From: Elmis aenea
Taxonomy: Eukaryota; Arthropoda; Insecta; Coleoptera; Elmidae
Assembly: GCA_947652605.1 (NCBI GenBank)
Contig: OX393582.1
Location: 9,572,544-9,636,543 of the forward strand
DNA length: 64,000 bases
Direction of reading: 5' to 3'
Every line of letters begins with the position of its first letter. Position 1 is the stretch's first letter. A model generated the notes under the pieces. It was given only the letters and a program-made list of their open reading frames with translations. It made no database searches and was not told where the DNA came from. The translations under genes and the position numbers were made by a program. This document shows positions 34,458 to 47,000 of the stretch, in pieces.

Positions 34458-36140
34458 CCCCTATTCTCCGGAATTAAGAAATATTTATCAAAATGTTTTG
34501 AAATTCAATCAGTTGTTTAAAAATGGCCATAGATACATGAAAAATCACTTTTTATTAAATTACAGGACGCAGGTCCTGACTTAGGAGCTGTCGTTATATG
34601 ACGACGCTAGGGGAATATGAGTGCAAATAATAATAATCTTGGTATGTTTTATAATTTCAGATTTATTTGTGAAAGTATATTACAATGTAAATTAAATTTG
34701 AGACATATAAACTATAAACTTATAAACTATGATAAGGTTGAAAGCAAGGTATATATAGGATATTGGTCTAGCAAGTAAAGCACTGTAGATGAACATTTAC
34801 CAAATTAACTCTCCATTATTTCATTTCCTCGATAAGTTTTTCCTTGGTAAGGATCAAAGGCGATTAGATAACCAGATGGTGAATTTTGACACCAAACCTA
34901 GTATCCAAATCGTATTGGTTTATTTCTAATCGCTTGCTTACATCCGTGCCTACCGAAGTATTCCACCATTGCCTCATCATGCGATATTGCTGAGGTGGGT
35001 GTATAATTTTCCATATTTTTTTTTTAAATATATGAAATTAATGGTCGTAATTTGGAAAACTTATCGAGCTTGTCTAAGTTTAAATTTGATTTAAAATAAA
35101 GTGATTTCATGATATTATCAAATCTATCCCTCCGCATAGATTCATATATCGCAATGTTGCGCAAATCACTACATGTACTCCAATACATTGCTTTTCCTGG
35201 CAATGGATTGTACCCAGAAACAATTAAAATGGCAAAAAATACTCGCAGTTCCTCTTTGGTTAATTTTATATCTGGCCAGTTTTTTGATAAGCAATATTCG
35301 GAACTGGCAGTAATAATTAATTCGATTAAAGTATCATCAAAAAACCGTTCAAAATATTGAACAGCAGTGACTTCATCAATATTTTCTTCTGCCATAAGAT
35401 AAAATTGACTAGGTTGTATATGTATAGTTTTACCGCCACTGCTCCATATAATTTGATCTTTTTTTGATTTTTTGGTGATCTTTGGTATTTTGTTTAGGTT
35501 GGAAATAGTTGAAACTTCTTTTCTGGTCTGTTTTTTCTCTGCCAGTGCCATTAGTTGATTTCTGGATAAACAGTTTATATTCGTCCCTTCTTCTTCATCT
35601 GAATCTTCGTCTGTTAGCTCATTAACTGCAGGTGGTTCAATAAAAATATCTTGGTCACTATCATCATTTTCTAACAAATCCATCATTTCGGCTACACTCA
35701 AAAATCTAAGGACAAATAGGGTATGTTAGTACATGCATTCTCCTAGCGTCGTCATATGACGACAATCTTATTTATAGCGAAATAACTCCCTTATAAATGT
35801 TATTATAAATAATTACATTTTATATAAAAAACACTTGACTATCATATATTCAAAATATGTAAACAAATAAAATATTTTTACCGTAATTATATTATTTAGT
35901 ACTTACTTTTTTGACGACGTCATGGTTTTCGTGTTCTCTAGTAAATTGGTCACTTTTAACAATTAAATATGTTCGAAGTCTGCAACTTACTGCGATGCAA
36001 TGGCTACATTTATGAAAACAATTGTTTACCTGAGTAATTAAACTTAAGCTGACAGGTTTAAAATCATCAGGTACCTGACAATACACCGTTATTACAGGAC
36101 AGGTAAACGTCGTCATTTGACGACGCTAGGAGAATAAGGG
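34458..36140 (-). mobile_element. piggyBac-family element 2 (TTAA-flanked)
   Basis: TTAA is at 34454-34457 and 36141-36144. The tips cccctattctcc and ggagaataaggg are inverted repeats with a mismatch. The palindrome gtcgtcatttgacgac (36109-36124) lies exactly 16 bases inside the right (transposase 5') tip. gtcgttatatgacgac (34590-34605) lies 132 bases inside the left tip. A third copy (35748-35763) is just upstream of the transposase frame. Confidence 0.9.
34815..35701 (-). pseudogene. piggyBac transposase 2, N-terminal 60%, with in-frame stops
   Basis: An open frame of 225 codons (35701-35024) starts with ATG and an acidic region (LLENDDSDQDI, DEDSDEEEG). The DDE_Tnp_1_7 domain begins at about residue 105 with TAVQYFERFFDD, KLTKEELRVFFAILIVSGYN and RRDRFDNIMKSLYF. 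After one stop codon the same frame continues [19 protein letters not shown] (first catalytic Asp), [20 protein letters not shown], a second stop, and SGYLIAFDPYQGKTYRGNE. The rest, with the other two Asp and the cysteine domain, is deleted. It is unusually little decayed: two stops and one internal deletion. Confidence 0.85.
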
Positions 36141-36144
36141 TTAA

Positions 36145-37471
36145 GATACAATCAAAATTAATAGCCAAATGGGCACGTATACATTATGTGTACAATAATC
36201 AATAATACTATATCACTGATATAGTTAATAGAAAAAATGTGCACAAATTGAACAGCACTGTACGATGAGATGTCTATAAAGAAATTTAATTTACAAAATG
36301 GTGCTCTATTTTGTAAGCCAGTAAGCTTACTTAAATTATTACTCAGGAAAATAGAGAAAAGTACGTTTCCCAGACATGTATCGTAAAATTTAGTATTCAA
36401 GTACACGTTTCAATGAAAGCAACCACATTTTACTATTCTTTATCAAATTATAAACGTCGGGGGATTTTTAGTCTTGTGTTATTTTGTCAATAATTTATTT
36501 GCAAAAATAAACGAATGCTTTAAAGCGCCTTTCGTGTGTATTCTAGCGTGAAGTATAGACCATACTTGAGGGCAACGGTTTAAACATTTTATAAATGGAA
36601 CGACTTTTACGACTGGTGCTGCTGAAATATGCACGAGGTAGCTCGCGCTGCAGTCGAAGTCGTCTTCGATCCACTGCAATTCAGCGCCAGGGCATTCATT
36701 ATACGGATGTTGGTTACGAATTTGCCAGTTACGGGACTCGGTTACCGGTGAACCGGTATCGCTATTGCTTCTGATTGAAGACTACGGCCATCGGCAATTT
36801 ACGCTTACCTCGTTCTGAACAAGCTGCCCGCGCAATTAGTCCCTTTTTCGGCGGTAAAGCGAATTTTATCCGACATTTAGTTCTCCAATTTAATTAAACG
36901 CCCGCCAATACGTTTGGATTACCTATCAACAAAAAAAAAACGCTTTTTGTTGCTGGAGATTGCATTACGGAAGATTTAGTAAATTAGAACACTATTCTAA
37001 CGGGGCGTAACAAATTGGTATTAGCATTATCGCGCTCTCAAAAGTGTTTGAAATATACGTCTCGGTTAAATTGAACAAAAAGCGCCCGTTTGCGAAGTTT
37101 TCATCGATTATTTGCCAGAGAACTGCATGGAAATGAATTTTCAAGCACAATTGGCCAACAACAAGCTCTATTAAATAGTTAAAAGCGTTTTTAGCTGTTT
37201 GCCAATTCAAACATTCGTATAAATTGACAAAAACCAGTAATGAGAATACTTCTGCAAAATTAAGACAAATTAGTGTAGGGTTTTATTATTTTTAAGTACG
37301 ATTATTAAAACGATAAATAGTTAAAAAAGTTATACAACCTTTAAAATGGTAAAATTACATCTTCATTACAAAAAAATGTCAAAAAGTCGTAGGCAAAAGA
37401 TAAAATTATGAATTTCTTGATGTTTTCATTCATTTGTTCCAAAATGACAGCTGTCTACCTTCATTGGTCTA
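36145..37471. other. Unassigned, GC-balanced unique sequence
   Basis: 36600-37200 has mixed base composition (gaggtagctcgcgctgcag, ttaccggtgaaccggta) and no repeats within the window. No exon was recognised. It could be old unique intron or regulatory DNA. Confidence 0.3.
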
Positions 37472-37866
37472 GGAACATTCTTCGTTTACAATTCTTCGCC
37501 CACAATTCTTCGCCTCCACAATTCTTCGCCCACATTTCTTCATTACACATAGCCTAAAGTTGTTTCTTTTATATTAATACTTCTTCTTTTAGTATTAAAA
37601 ATTACTAAATAAATAGCGTAGTTGTTTATGTTATTACTGTATTAATAACAATTAAATTAACCTGACCTGACCTAACCTAACCTTATGTAAAATAATCTGT
37701 AAAAATTACGTTATAAATAATACTCCTAACAATTACTTTTACAAAGAACATTTGTGATATGCTTGTATGCGGCGAAAAAATGTGCAAGCGAAGAATTGAG
37801 GCGGCGAAGAATTGTGTAGGGTAGGCGAAGAATTGTGGGCGAAGAATTGTGGCCGAAGAATGTTCC
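37472..37866. mobile_element. Fold-back element with repeated CACAATTCTTCGCC units
   Basis: The ends ggaacattcttcg and cgaagaatgttcc are perfect inverted repeats. Inside each, two to four copies of acaattcttcgcc or its complement occur (37488-37535; 37789-37855). It is 395 bp and non-coding. No TSD is evident. Confidence 0.65.
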
Positions 37867-38440
37867 GGACACGTACCGTTATAGCTTACTTGAAAATATT
37901 ACGTTGCCCTATAAATGAACAGTAAAATTACTCGGAAAATATCAATTTTTAGGTATAAAGCAGGCGATATGTTTTCGAAGGACAATTAAATTAATAATAA
38001 AAAAAAGTATTATATATAATAATATATATAATAAAAAAATTGTATTAAAGAAAAACGAGTTTTCGATATTTAATGCATACAAGTTTGACCAAGGCTAAGA
38101 AACGCCCTGTATAATAACTTAAAAATGTAGCTTTTTACAAGTGTTAACTAATTTATTGTAAATCCAAGTTTCGCTCAAATTTCTACTTTATTTTCAAAGT
38201 TTTTAAATGTTAAAAATTTTTGAAAGTGATGTATTACTCAAATTTTTCATAAACATGTTTCCCACAAAAACGGTTAACCTAAGACATTTAAAAAAATTAA
38301 TTTAAAGAGGAATGCTAAAACATGAAAGTATACCAAGTGTTCTATTTCAAATTTCAATGTTCGAGTCCGTTTTCGGTTGAACCGGAAGTCGTTTTGCAAA
38401 ATGTAAATTACAGTCTATCTCTTTTGTAAACAAATAATTG
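37867..38440. other. AT-rich spacer
   Basis: A local ATATAT tract lies near 38010. Nothing else seen. Confidence 0.35.
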
Positions 38441-38814
38441 ACGAATTCTGCAAAAAAATTGCCCATTTTAAGAATTACACAAAAAATTGCCTATTTTACG
38501 AGTTCGGCAAAAAATTGCCTATTTCACAAATTCGCCAAAAATTTGCCCATTTTCTAATTCGGCAAAAAATGGTCTTTTTCACGAATTCGGCAAAAAAAAA
38601 ATTTTTTCAAGAATTCGGCACAAGTTTGCCTTTTTCAAAAATTCGGCAAAAGTAGCCTATTTCACGAATTCGACAAAAAATGCCTATATTACGAATTTGG
38701 CAAAAAATTGCCTTTTTCACGAATTCGGCAAAAACTTGCCTATTTTACGATTTCGGCAAAAAATTGCCTATTTTACGAATTCGGCAAATAATTGTCTTTT
38801 TCACTGATTTGGCA
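38441..38814 (+). repeat. Minisatellite of ~28-30 bp units
   Basis: About 13 diverged copies of a unit like acgaattcggcaaaaaattg + cctatttt. The open frame 38487-38807 (repeated FHEFGKN/YFTNSAKN) is a translation of the repeat and not a gene. Confidence 0.85.
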
Positions 38815-39881
38815 TAACGTTACAAGTAATTCTTTAGAAATAATATTGTTTGTAATAATCTAGCTTTTAAAGCATTTTTTACGCAATACAATTTTTAAGA
38901 AGCAAACTAACTCTTAAAAAATCCCAAAATGAGTAAATTACTTTAAAGTTAGTGTATTGTAGTCAGATCATAAGATCGAAATTATATGTGTAGACCAAAT
39001 CATAAAGGGTTAACAATCCTTGCAAAGTTTAAAATCTTTCGAAAGTTCGATTCATGTAGGTTGAACGCATTATCATGCTTTCAGCTTTCAAACTCCAATT
39101 TAATGAGTTTATTATTTATTGATTCTCTATCAAGTTTAACATCACAAATCTAAACTTTTAGGCGTATTATAAGCCAAGTTTGTATATTTAGCACAAGTTT
39201 ATAGCATAACATTGAACAAACTTAAAACAGTTTAAGTATATCTTAATAATAATTAACAACTATATTAACATATTGTTTGATTATATAAGTGATTCATTAT
39301 TAATGTAAATTAGCTTAATTAAAAACAATTTATCTTTTATTTGTAGTAATTTTAGTCTAAATGTAAAAAAAAACTTAATTTTTTCATTTGGTTTTGCATT
39401 TTGACAAGAATAACATTAAAAAAGATAAATGATTTTGAGTCAAGCTAATCCTTTTAACTTTTACAATAATTTTGTAGGTTTGATACTTCTATTTTAAAAC
39501 AAAAACAATAAAAGTTTAACCTTAACCTATACAACAAATCTATTTAAATAATTACTTACCTTTAATCTCCATAAAAACATAATATTTAAGGTAAACTATT
39601 TCTCTTTGTTGATGGAATACTAAATTCATAGTGAAATATTAAATTGCGTATATCATGTAAAGCGTCTGAACATTTAAATTGATTTAGTGCAGTATTTCAA
39701 CCGCTCTGTTAAAGATTTATTATTTAAATGGAGATAAAATTGCTCCTATAAAGACAGTCTATGCATGTATATAAAATTTATATGCAGAAGGTCTAGAGAA
39801 GTTAAGAACAGAAAGCGGTATGTACTTATTGCTTAATTTTGTGCTTAAACATTTGTTATACCTACTACCCAATAGTATATA
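38815..39881. other. AT-rich intron sequence
   Basis: No feature recognised. Confidence 0.35.
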
Positions 39882-41840
39882 CAGGGTGGTCCACAAAGAA
39901 GAGCCACTTTGGAATTACTATTGGAAGAAGTTTACATTAGAAAATAGTTCCCCTTTCTGACACCTGACACTACCACAAGCGAAGGAAGCCAAGTATTTCG
40001 GTATTTATCTGGACCGACGTCTCACATGAAAAAAGCACATTTGGACGAATAGAAAACAACTTGGCATTAAACTGCAAAAAATGTACTGGATTATTGGCCG
40101 TACTTTCCATTGAAAACAAAATATTGTTATACAAAACAGCACTAAAACCTATATGGACCTATGGAATCCAGCTTTGGGGCTCAGCTAGTACATCCAACAT
40201 CGACATCTTGGAACGATTTCAATCCAAAGTACTGCGACTCATCGCAAATGCTCCATGGTTCGTTCCAAACCATGTAATCCACAGAGATCCTTGCATCGCT
40301 GCAGTTAAGGAAGAAATCACGAAGTATAGTGCTAAATATCGTGACATGTTAGCCTGTTATCTCAATGGTGAAGTGCGGAGACTTAAACGATACAAACCTA
40401 TGGATCTTACTCAAAGATTTAACCACTAAGTTAATTAACTTTAATTTTGTTTAACTTTTATCACCAAACAACTTAGTTTATTATCTATATATTTAGATTG
40501 GGATCATTAAAAGGCTGCGTCGCGGGAAGCAGCCTTACATGTTGTCAATGTCAATGTCATAAAAGTGGCGAAATGCCTCAGGGCAGCTTGCACATAACAT
40601 AAGTAAAAACTAAAGAAGTCAAAAAATGTTGTTCTATGAGGCAATAGTCAACTACTGTTTCCCTTTAAAAAAATGCAAGTCTGTTAATTACCTATCTAAG
40701 AATTAAACAATATTTAAATAACTAAATGTTTTCATTTTACAGTGCGTAAGAAAATCTACAACTTTTTCCCCAAAAATGCTCTCAGAAAGGTGAACAATTT
40801 GTTTAATTTAAACTTCTTTTAATCTCTTACTGTGTACGAGATCCCAATATAATATAAAATGCAACCTATTTATTTTGATATTTAAGCTCAAGACAAATAA
40901 AATTCATCAAAAAGTCCCTACAAAGCTAAAGAGTGCCATAAGTTTTAACAATAGTGAAACAAACAAATGTTTTCATTCTGCAGTGCGTAAAAATCTAACT
41001 AAATAACCGAGTTAATAACGATTTAAAAAAAGGCCATTTTGAAATCTGTTTATTATCTAGTGTGCTATGAAACTTTTTTAAAATATTAGCATCACTGAAT
41101 AGGTCTCAGAAAGGGGAATACTTTTTTTAATTTAAATTTTTAGTAGCTCTTACCGTTTACGAGATCCCAATAGTGGCCCTTCTCTCTGGTGTTACCGGCC
41201 ATACTGTATATAGGCCGCACTGTTGTGGAAAAGCACTTTTATTTATCTCTATATATTTATCGCTATTAATTATGACTCGTGATTGTCTTTGTCTGATAGT
41301 TGGACCCCTCAAACGTTTTTACGTAATATAAAGGTTTAGAGCAATTATTACACAGTAAGAAACAATTAAAATTAAAACACAACAAATTTAACAACAAACT
41401 CCTTTATTTTTCGACCGGCCTTACATTTCTCGGTGGTTAATTCTTAACTACCCCAGTGCGACTGTCCCAAGATTTTGGTTTCTGCTGCTAGTCCTTTTTT
41501 ATTGTGTTTGCATCTTTGTCATACTTTTCTATAAACACATATTTGTGCGAGTAGTTTGTTCTACTTATGATGTAAACATTTATTAAAAAATCGTTTGTTT
41601 ATTGACGAGACCCAAATGCTGGCGTTATAGGACTCAAGTTATGACCGTTATATTTAACTGTTAATGTTTTTTTTATTAAAGTTGAAATCCTCATAACTTG
41701 GTCCTTTTGAAGTGTTACATGTTTTAGTAACTGATGCATCAGCATTTGTTGCAATGTTATTCATTTAAAAGTAAATGAAATAAAATTCAAGTAAAATAAA
41801 ATAATTGATCTAGGGCGGGGTGTCACAGTGGACCACCCTG
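39882..41840. mobile_element. TA-flanked CAGGGTGGTCCAC element with internal rearrangement
   Basis: The left tip cagggtggtccac and right tip gtggaccaccctg are flanked by TA. The left subterminal sequence (~80 bp) is followed by a LINE fragment. Two right-arm-like segments (ctcttactgtgtacgagatc at ~40825 and ctcttaccgtttacgagatc at ~41149) show at least one internal duplication. The family recurs at ~50180-50492. Confidence 0.6.
39962..40545 (+). pseudogene. Jockey-like LINE 3' fragment
   Basis: AKYFGIYLDRRLTW at the start is followed, after a one-base shift near 40060, by an open frame of ~122 codons. It contains LYKTALKPIWTYGIQLWG and FQSKVLRLIANAPWFVPN, then IHRDPCIAAVKEEI, the standard C-terminal region of jockey-clade RT proteins after the thumb. 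The true stop at 40427-40429 and a 3' UTR with the hairpin aggctgcgtcgcgggaagcagcct-like sequence (~40511) are kept. The 5' part is absent. Confidence 0.8.
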
Positions 41841-41842
41841 TA

Positions 41843-42859
41843 TAATAAAAGAACTTAAGATTATAGAAGCACCCCGATCAGGGACTAAAGAAATCTATCA
41901 ACATCTAAATATGCTTACATTTTATTAAAGAAACATAACAATATTTTGCAATATCGTTATCAATGTATAGGTATAACACTTCCGTCTATCTGCACAAAGC
42001 TGTTAATACCGGCCGAGCTGGTCAAGAGTTTCAATGCTTCGTTTGGTTGCCTTTTATAAATCAGCGCCATTCTGACGAATTCTCAAAGGATCCCCACAAG
42101 CTGAAAATGTCGGAGCGGTTAGACTGTAATTTGAAAACTGAAATTAAAATACCCAAGACAAATACTAATAATAAAGTTTGCAACTCTAACGCACTTTATC
42201 GAGTTGATTACCAATAATAGACATTTTCCGGGTCTTAAGCAATTTCGTTAAAATTTAATTCGTCGGATAATTTCAAAGCCGCTGAAAGTTAATTTGATTG
42301 ATTAAATGCAACATTTTTCGTACACAATAGTTAGATCAGCCAAGTTTAAATGACGAATGTCGGTTGAAATTAATAAAGTCGTACTCATTTTGTAGATTAT
42401 CACTTTTCGAAGGCTTGTCACATCTAATTTAGCGGATGTGTGCTGAATTCGTTTGTTTTTAATTAACTAAATCTATTCGAGCAGAGCAGTTAATTAAAAT
42501 CTGAAACTGTGACACCGAATTAAGACAAACAAGGATATCGACCGACAGCCAATTTCGCTTTATTCATTTCAGATCTTATCGTTGGGCGATTAACCGCGTT
42601 TGGCCCGTTTTTATTTATTTACCCGAAACAACAGGTAATAAACCCTCGTTACATGGCTCATAAATAAAAAGGCATGCGCAGAATTTTGAAAGATAGATAT
42701 GGTCCCCAGGGAAATTTGCAGTTTTAGATTTCGATAGACAAATAAAAACAAAATTAGACCTCGGCATTTTTGCACTGTCTACTTTTTGCGATTATTGCTG
42801 AAGAACAACAGAAATAAAATTTATATCTGCATTCCCTTCCAAAATATATTTTAAATATA
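41843..42859. other. Unassigned, partly GC-balanced sequence
   Basis: 42240-42660 is less AT-rich and carries TTAATTAA-type sites. No exon was recognised. The open frame at 41963-42217 is not recognised. Confidence 0.3.
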
Positions 42860-43230
42860 CAGGGTGACTGAAATTCGAGTTTAAGCATGGGAATCTCGCT
42901 TATTATAATAGCTAGAACATAGGTTTAAATTTGGCAAAGCTGTTAAATTTCGTGCTCAATAATATTCCAAAAAGAAATTGCAAATATCTCAAACGGTAAC
43001 TAAGAATAAGAAAAAAACGGAAAATACGATTTAAAAAAATCGTGTATAACTCCTTTGGAGTTTGAAATATTTTATATGTGAAAACACATTACCGAAGCAA
43101 CTTTGTAAGCCGAATGGGATGGTGGTCATAAATTTTCCCCAGATTGATTCGTTTTTTGTTTTATGACAACCGACTTTGTTTTTTCTTAAGGGCGCAATTT
43201 TCGCCATCTACATAATCTACTAGCATTTAT
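42860..43230 (+). mobile_element. Single-ended TA-flanked CAGGGTGACTG element
   Basis: TA|cagggtgactgaaattcg, then gcatgggaatctcgcttatt, is related to the 795 family near the tip only. The other end is not seen. Confidence 0.45.
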
Positions 43231-43254
43231 TTTCCTGAATTCATTGATGTATCA

Positions 43255-43526
43255 CAGCGTTTCTCAAACTATAGGTCGCGACCCAATATTGGGTCACGTT
43301 AAATATTTATTGGGTCGCGAAATAGTACTGTTTTAATAAAAATACAAAGAAAAATAAAAACAAAACATAAACATTTAAATTTTTCTTTTAAAATGCTTTA
43401 AAATGAAATTTATAAAGGTATTTTTCTTTTAATTTCTTGCGGGGATGGAGACTCCCTCTCCTATGGGTCGTACTCTCGTATCTAGAAAATTATTGGGTCG
43501 CGAGCTTAAAAGTTTGGGAAACGTTG
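43255..43526. mobile_element. hAT-type MITE with perfect 8-bp duplication
   Basis: The ends are cagcgtttctcaaact and agtttgggaaacgttg, with duplication atgtatca at 43247-43254 and 43527-43534. gggtcgcga-type motifs lie inside both ends. It is 272 bp and non-coding. Confidence 0.9.
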
Positions 43527-43683
43527 ATGTATCACACATGTTATTTTACTTTTTTATTCATTGCCAAATTAAAAAAAAAGGTTTTAAACAATAACCATTA
43601 AACAGGTAGGCCGGTCGTTGTAGTTTATGTTGTTTCCATGACAACCAATCAACAAACTTAAAGTTTTGAAAGTCCGTTACTTG

Positions 43684-44929
43684 CAGGGTTGAGCAGATTT
43701 AAATCAATTGATTTAAATCACGATTTAAATCATGATTTAAATCAAGTGATTTTTTTAAAAAAATCATTGATTTAAATCAAGTGATTTTTAAAAAAAAATT
43801 ATCAGTTTAAATCACAGATTATATGAGTACAATATAATATTTATAATAAAACAAAATTGTATTACTACATATTAGTAATTAAATACACGAAATGGTGAAT
43901 AAACCATATCAATTTGCTCTTGCAAAGTAATATTCATTGCGGAAATGCAATAATTCAAAAAATAAATGCAAGTTTTTGACGTTAGCGAAGTGAACAGTCA
44001 GTTTTTTCAATTTCCACGGCACTCTATGGCTTCAATAACGATTTGAAGAAAAATGTCGAATATCTCGAAAAGTATGAGTTTTGGGTATAGGACATACTAA
44101 ACAAAATATGAAGCTCTTTTAAAGACGAATTCGATGACATAAAAAAATACAGAGGTTTGCATTGGAAAAAATCGAGTTACGAGCTTCTGAAAATCATGGA
44201 AGTTGCGACCTATTTATAAACACCCCTGTATGTGTGATTCAAATTTTTTCATATCGGGGGAACAGAGAAATTTTTTTTGCATGTCCATACCAAATTACAA
44301 CTCTGTACTTCAAAATAACTTCAGGAGAACTTTTTAAATAAAGACTTAAAACCTTGAATAATTTAGAAAATTATTTTTTTTTACAACGCCGTATAAAAAC
44401 CTGTAGTATTTTATATTGATGCAAAGCTAAAATTAAGGCGGTCAAAAATATTAAATAAAAATTGGGTGTTGTATTTGAAATATAAAAGTTGCTATTAGTT
44501 CCAGAAAGGTGACTCACCCTGTATATTTGAAAATATTTTTATTGTATGTTTAACAAAAAACTGTATAAAATAGCATTTGAATCAACTTCATATCTCAAGC
44601 CGTTTAGCCACAATCGACCGATCCCGCACTAATGACACCCTGTATATAATTAATTAAACATCACCATTTAGCACTGATTTTTTCACAATTCTTAATCATT
44701 ATATTTAATTTTTCGTTTTGACAAAAATTCACCAATGAATTTAATATATTGGTTATTAAATATATTAGCACAAAACAGAAATAGCATGTGAATATGTCAC
44801 TAAATTCGATAATATGGTACATTTAATTTAAATCAAAAAAATCTGATTTAAATCAAAAAAATCTGATTTAAATCAAATAAATCGATTTTTTTGATTTTTT
44901 TTTTAAAATCATGATTTTTATCCACCCTG
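43684..44929 (+). mobile_element. hAT-like element with GATTTAAATC arrays (copy A)
   Basis: The ends are cagggttgagca and tatccaccctg. Five to six gatttaaatc-type units lie inside each tip. The body aligns in reverse with 62266-63495 along its whole length. The flanking octamers (gttacttg, tcttgtca) do not match, so one border may have been altered. No protein is encoded. Confidence 0.8.
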
Positions 44930-45959
44930 TCTTGTCAACGTAATAGATTCGTAAAAATTAACTTTAATAACGCAGAAAAACGCGAAAAATAATAAATTAC
45001 ACCAATAAAATAACAGCTACATGAATTTATAAGTATCTTCTTAAAGCAAAAGTAGTCAAAAGCGAAATGGAAATAGATTATGGATTCATCTTGTAGACAG
45101 AGGGTTCAAAACAATTTTAAATAGTAGAAGTAGTAGTAGTAGTTAACTGTAGGTAACTTAACACTAGTGTTTCTTCACGAGTTTTTATCGAAAAAAAAAA
45201 TTATAATTGGTCTTTCTCGTTTCTTGAGAATGATTGTGTTTCTTCTCAAAAAAACGCAAAATAATTCAGAACGTATAAACTTTAGTATACAGTAAATTAA
45301 TTGTAACGCTATCAAAAACTTATATCACGCACCATAAGTTTAATTATTTTAGAGAATATTCAAATCTGAAATGCAGACAACATAAAATTCAAGAGAAGTA
45401 AAACAAGCTAACTACCGCTAGCTACTTGTTTTACTACCCTAAAATTTTAGAGATACGACTCGAGCAAATTTATAGCTAAACTTGAAAATTACCGTGCATA
45501 AAGGTTTTTAATCTACGGCCAATTTTGAAGGAATTGATTCACTAAACTCGCTAGATTAGAATTAATTGCATGTATATTTTGCATCTTTTATTATTCATTT
45601 GTTTCTTCTTTATGTTGCATTATTGGTTTATAACTAAATGAATTAATTAATTAATATCCACTACCGAACATCCAACATTAATGAAGTAGGAATATCTTCA
45701 GCACCATGAAATATATTTTGCATATATCTATTTCGGAATTTTTAAAGTCGATGCAGGTAATTTTAGAACGACACAAAAATTATCTTGAACAATAATCAAA
45801 ATAAAGAGCTATGATGCTTTTATAAACAATATTTTAGTATATGTATAACCACAAATTTTCTTCTTTTTAACCGGGTTTTAGGAATTAATTTGGATAATTC
45901 AAAATATGTATTTAACAAACCAAGAAGAAATCAAAAATATTCATAGGCTCTCCCGGTTA
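44930..45959. other. AT-rich intron sequence
   Basis: A short AGT run (agtagaagtagtagtagtag, 45124-45143) is present. No feature beyond that. Confidence 0.35.
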
Positions 45960-46970
45960 ACTATTCTTCTTTCATTCTACAAATGCGACCCAACCAACCC
46001 ATCTGCCTCTTCTCTACTTTTATTCTCACTGATTTATCTTTAATTGTTCTTTACGTGTTCTTTACTTATTCTATCTTTTTGTTTTACCTTACCCCTTTCT
46101 GCTGCATTCAAACGACAAATATTTTTGTTTTTCGGTGTTCACGATTCACTTCCGTTAAAAAGGTTAGGAATTAATACCTTTTTGCTACTTGTACTTGTAT
46201 AGCTTTTGGTATTTTTCTGTTTTAAAATAATTTTCTTCTTCAGTTGTTAAATATTCTTCCGACTTTTTCTTCTTTGTCCATACCTACATTATTCTCGATG
46301 ATCACTCCTAAATATCTAAAGCTTTGTACATGTTCCAACCTAAGCCCATTTAACACGTTCACTGCCAACCAAAATTTTGTGCCGACCCTCAGAGGCCAAC
46401 GCGTTTTATTGAAATATTTAATGTTTAGTATATTTTATTAAAACTGTAACTGCTTACCAAAACAAATTTTAAAAACCGACACCAGGAAAAGTTGAGGTTC
46501 ACCTTTCCCTACAAGCCAGTAAAATCGTAAAGTAGGCTCACAACGGCCAACAAAATACTGGAACATTTAGTACAGATATGTCCGTGACTCAAATGTCTAG
46601 TCATTGGCTCCTAATGAACGACCGCCATGACTCGAACCTCGAGTCAGTGGCAGTGAACGTGTAAGTGATTTTATGCATTTTGCTCTCTGTTGTAACGATC
46701 ATAGTTTTAGTTTTTTCGGTATTTATTTCCATATTAATTTTTTCCAATTCCTCGTTTAGAGTTTCTAGATTATATTGCAGATTTGTTTTCTGTTTCCGCT
46801 ACTAAGATAATGTCGTCTGCGAACATTAGTTCAGTTATGTTTGTTTTTTCCATTTACCAGTTGCCTAGATGAAACGGTCTTATTTTTAGTTTCACTTCTT
46901 TAATAATTACTGTATCAATGACTACTGAGAATAATGATGGGCTGAGCACGCATCCTTATTGCTCATATTG
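45960..46970 (-). pseudogene. LINE reverse-transcriptase relic, minus strand, interrupted by a piggyBac MITE
   Basis: Minus-strand reading from ~46968: GCVLSPSLFSVVIDTVI (motif B), LMFADDIILVAETEN (motif C), then after a shift EELEKINMEINTEKTKTMIV. Across the insertion it continues LNGLRLEHVQSFRYLGVIIE, and ends with VEKRQMGWLGRICRMKEE near 45965. The C-terminal signature (RQMGWLGRI) is that of endonuclease-RT LINEs. It has multiple shifts. Motif A is not seen upstream. Confidence 0.75.
46354..46661. mobile_element. piggyBac-type MITE inside the LINE relic
   Basis: The ends cacgttcactgcca and tggcagtgaacgtg are perfect 14-bp inverted repeats. TTAA is at 46350-46353 on the left, and the right flank is gTAA (46661-46664), so the duplication is TTAA with one change or TAA. 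The palindrome gactcgaacctcgagtc lies exactly 16 bases inside the right tip, as in the full piggyBac elements here. It is non-coding. Confidence 0.7.
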
Positions 46971-47000
46971 TACCTACATACACCTAGATTATGATGTAAG

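Noticed and set aside
35109..35360. Plus-strand frame over piggyBac 2
   Set aside because: Antisense shadow of the transposase domain.
38487..38807. 106-codon frame
   Set aside because: It is the translation of a ~28-30-bp minisatellite.
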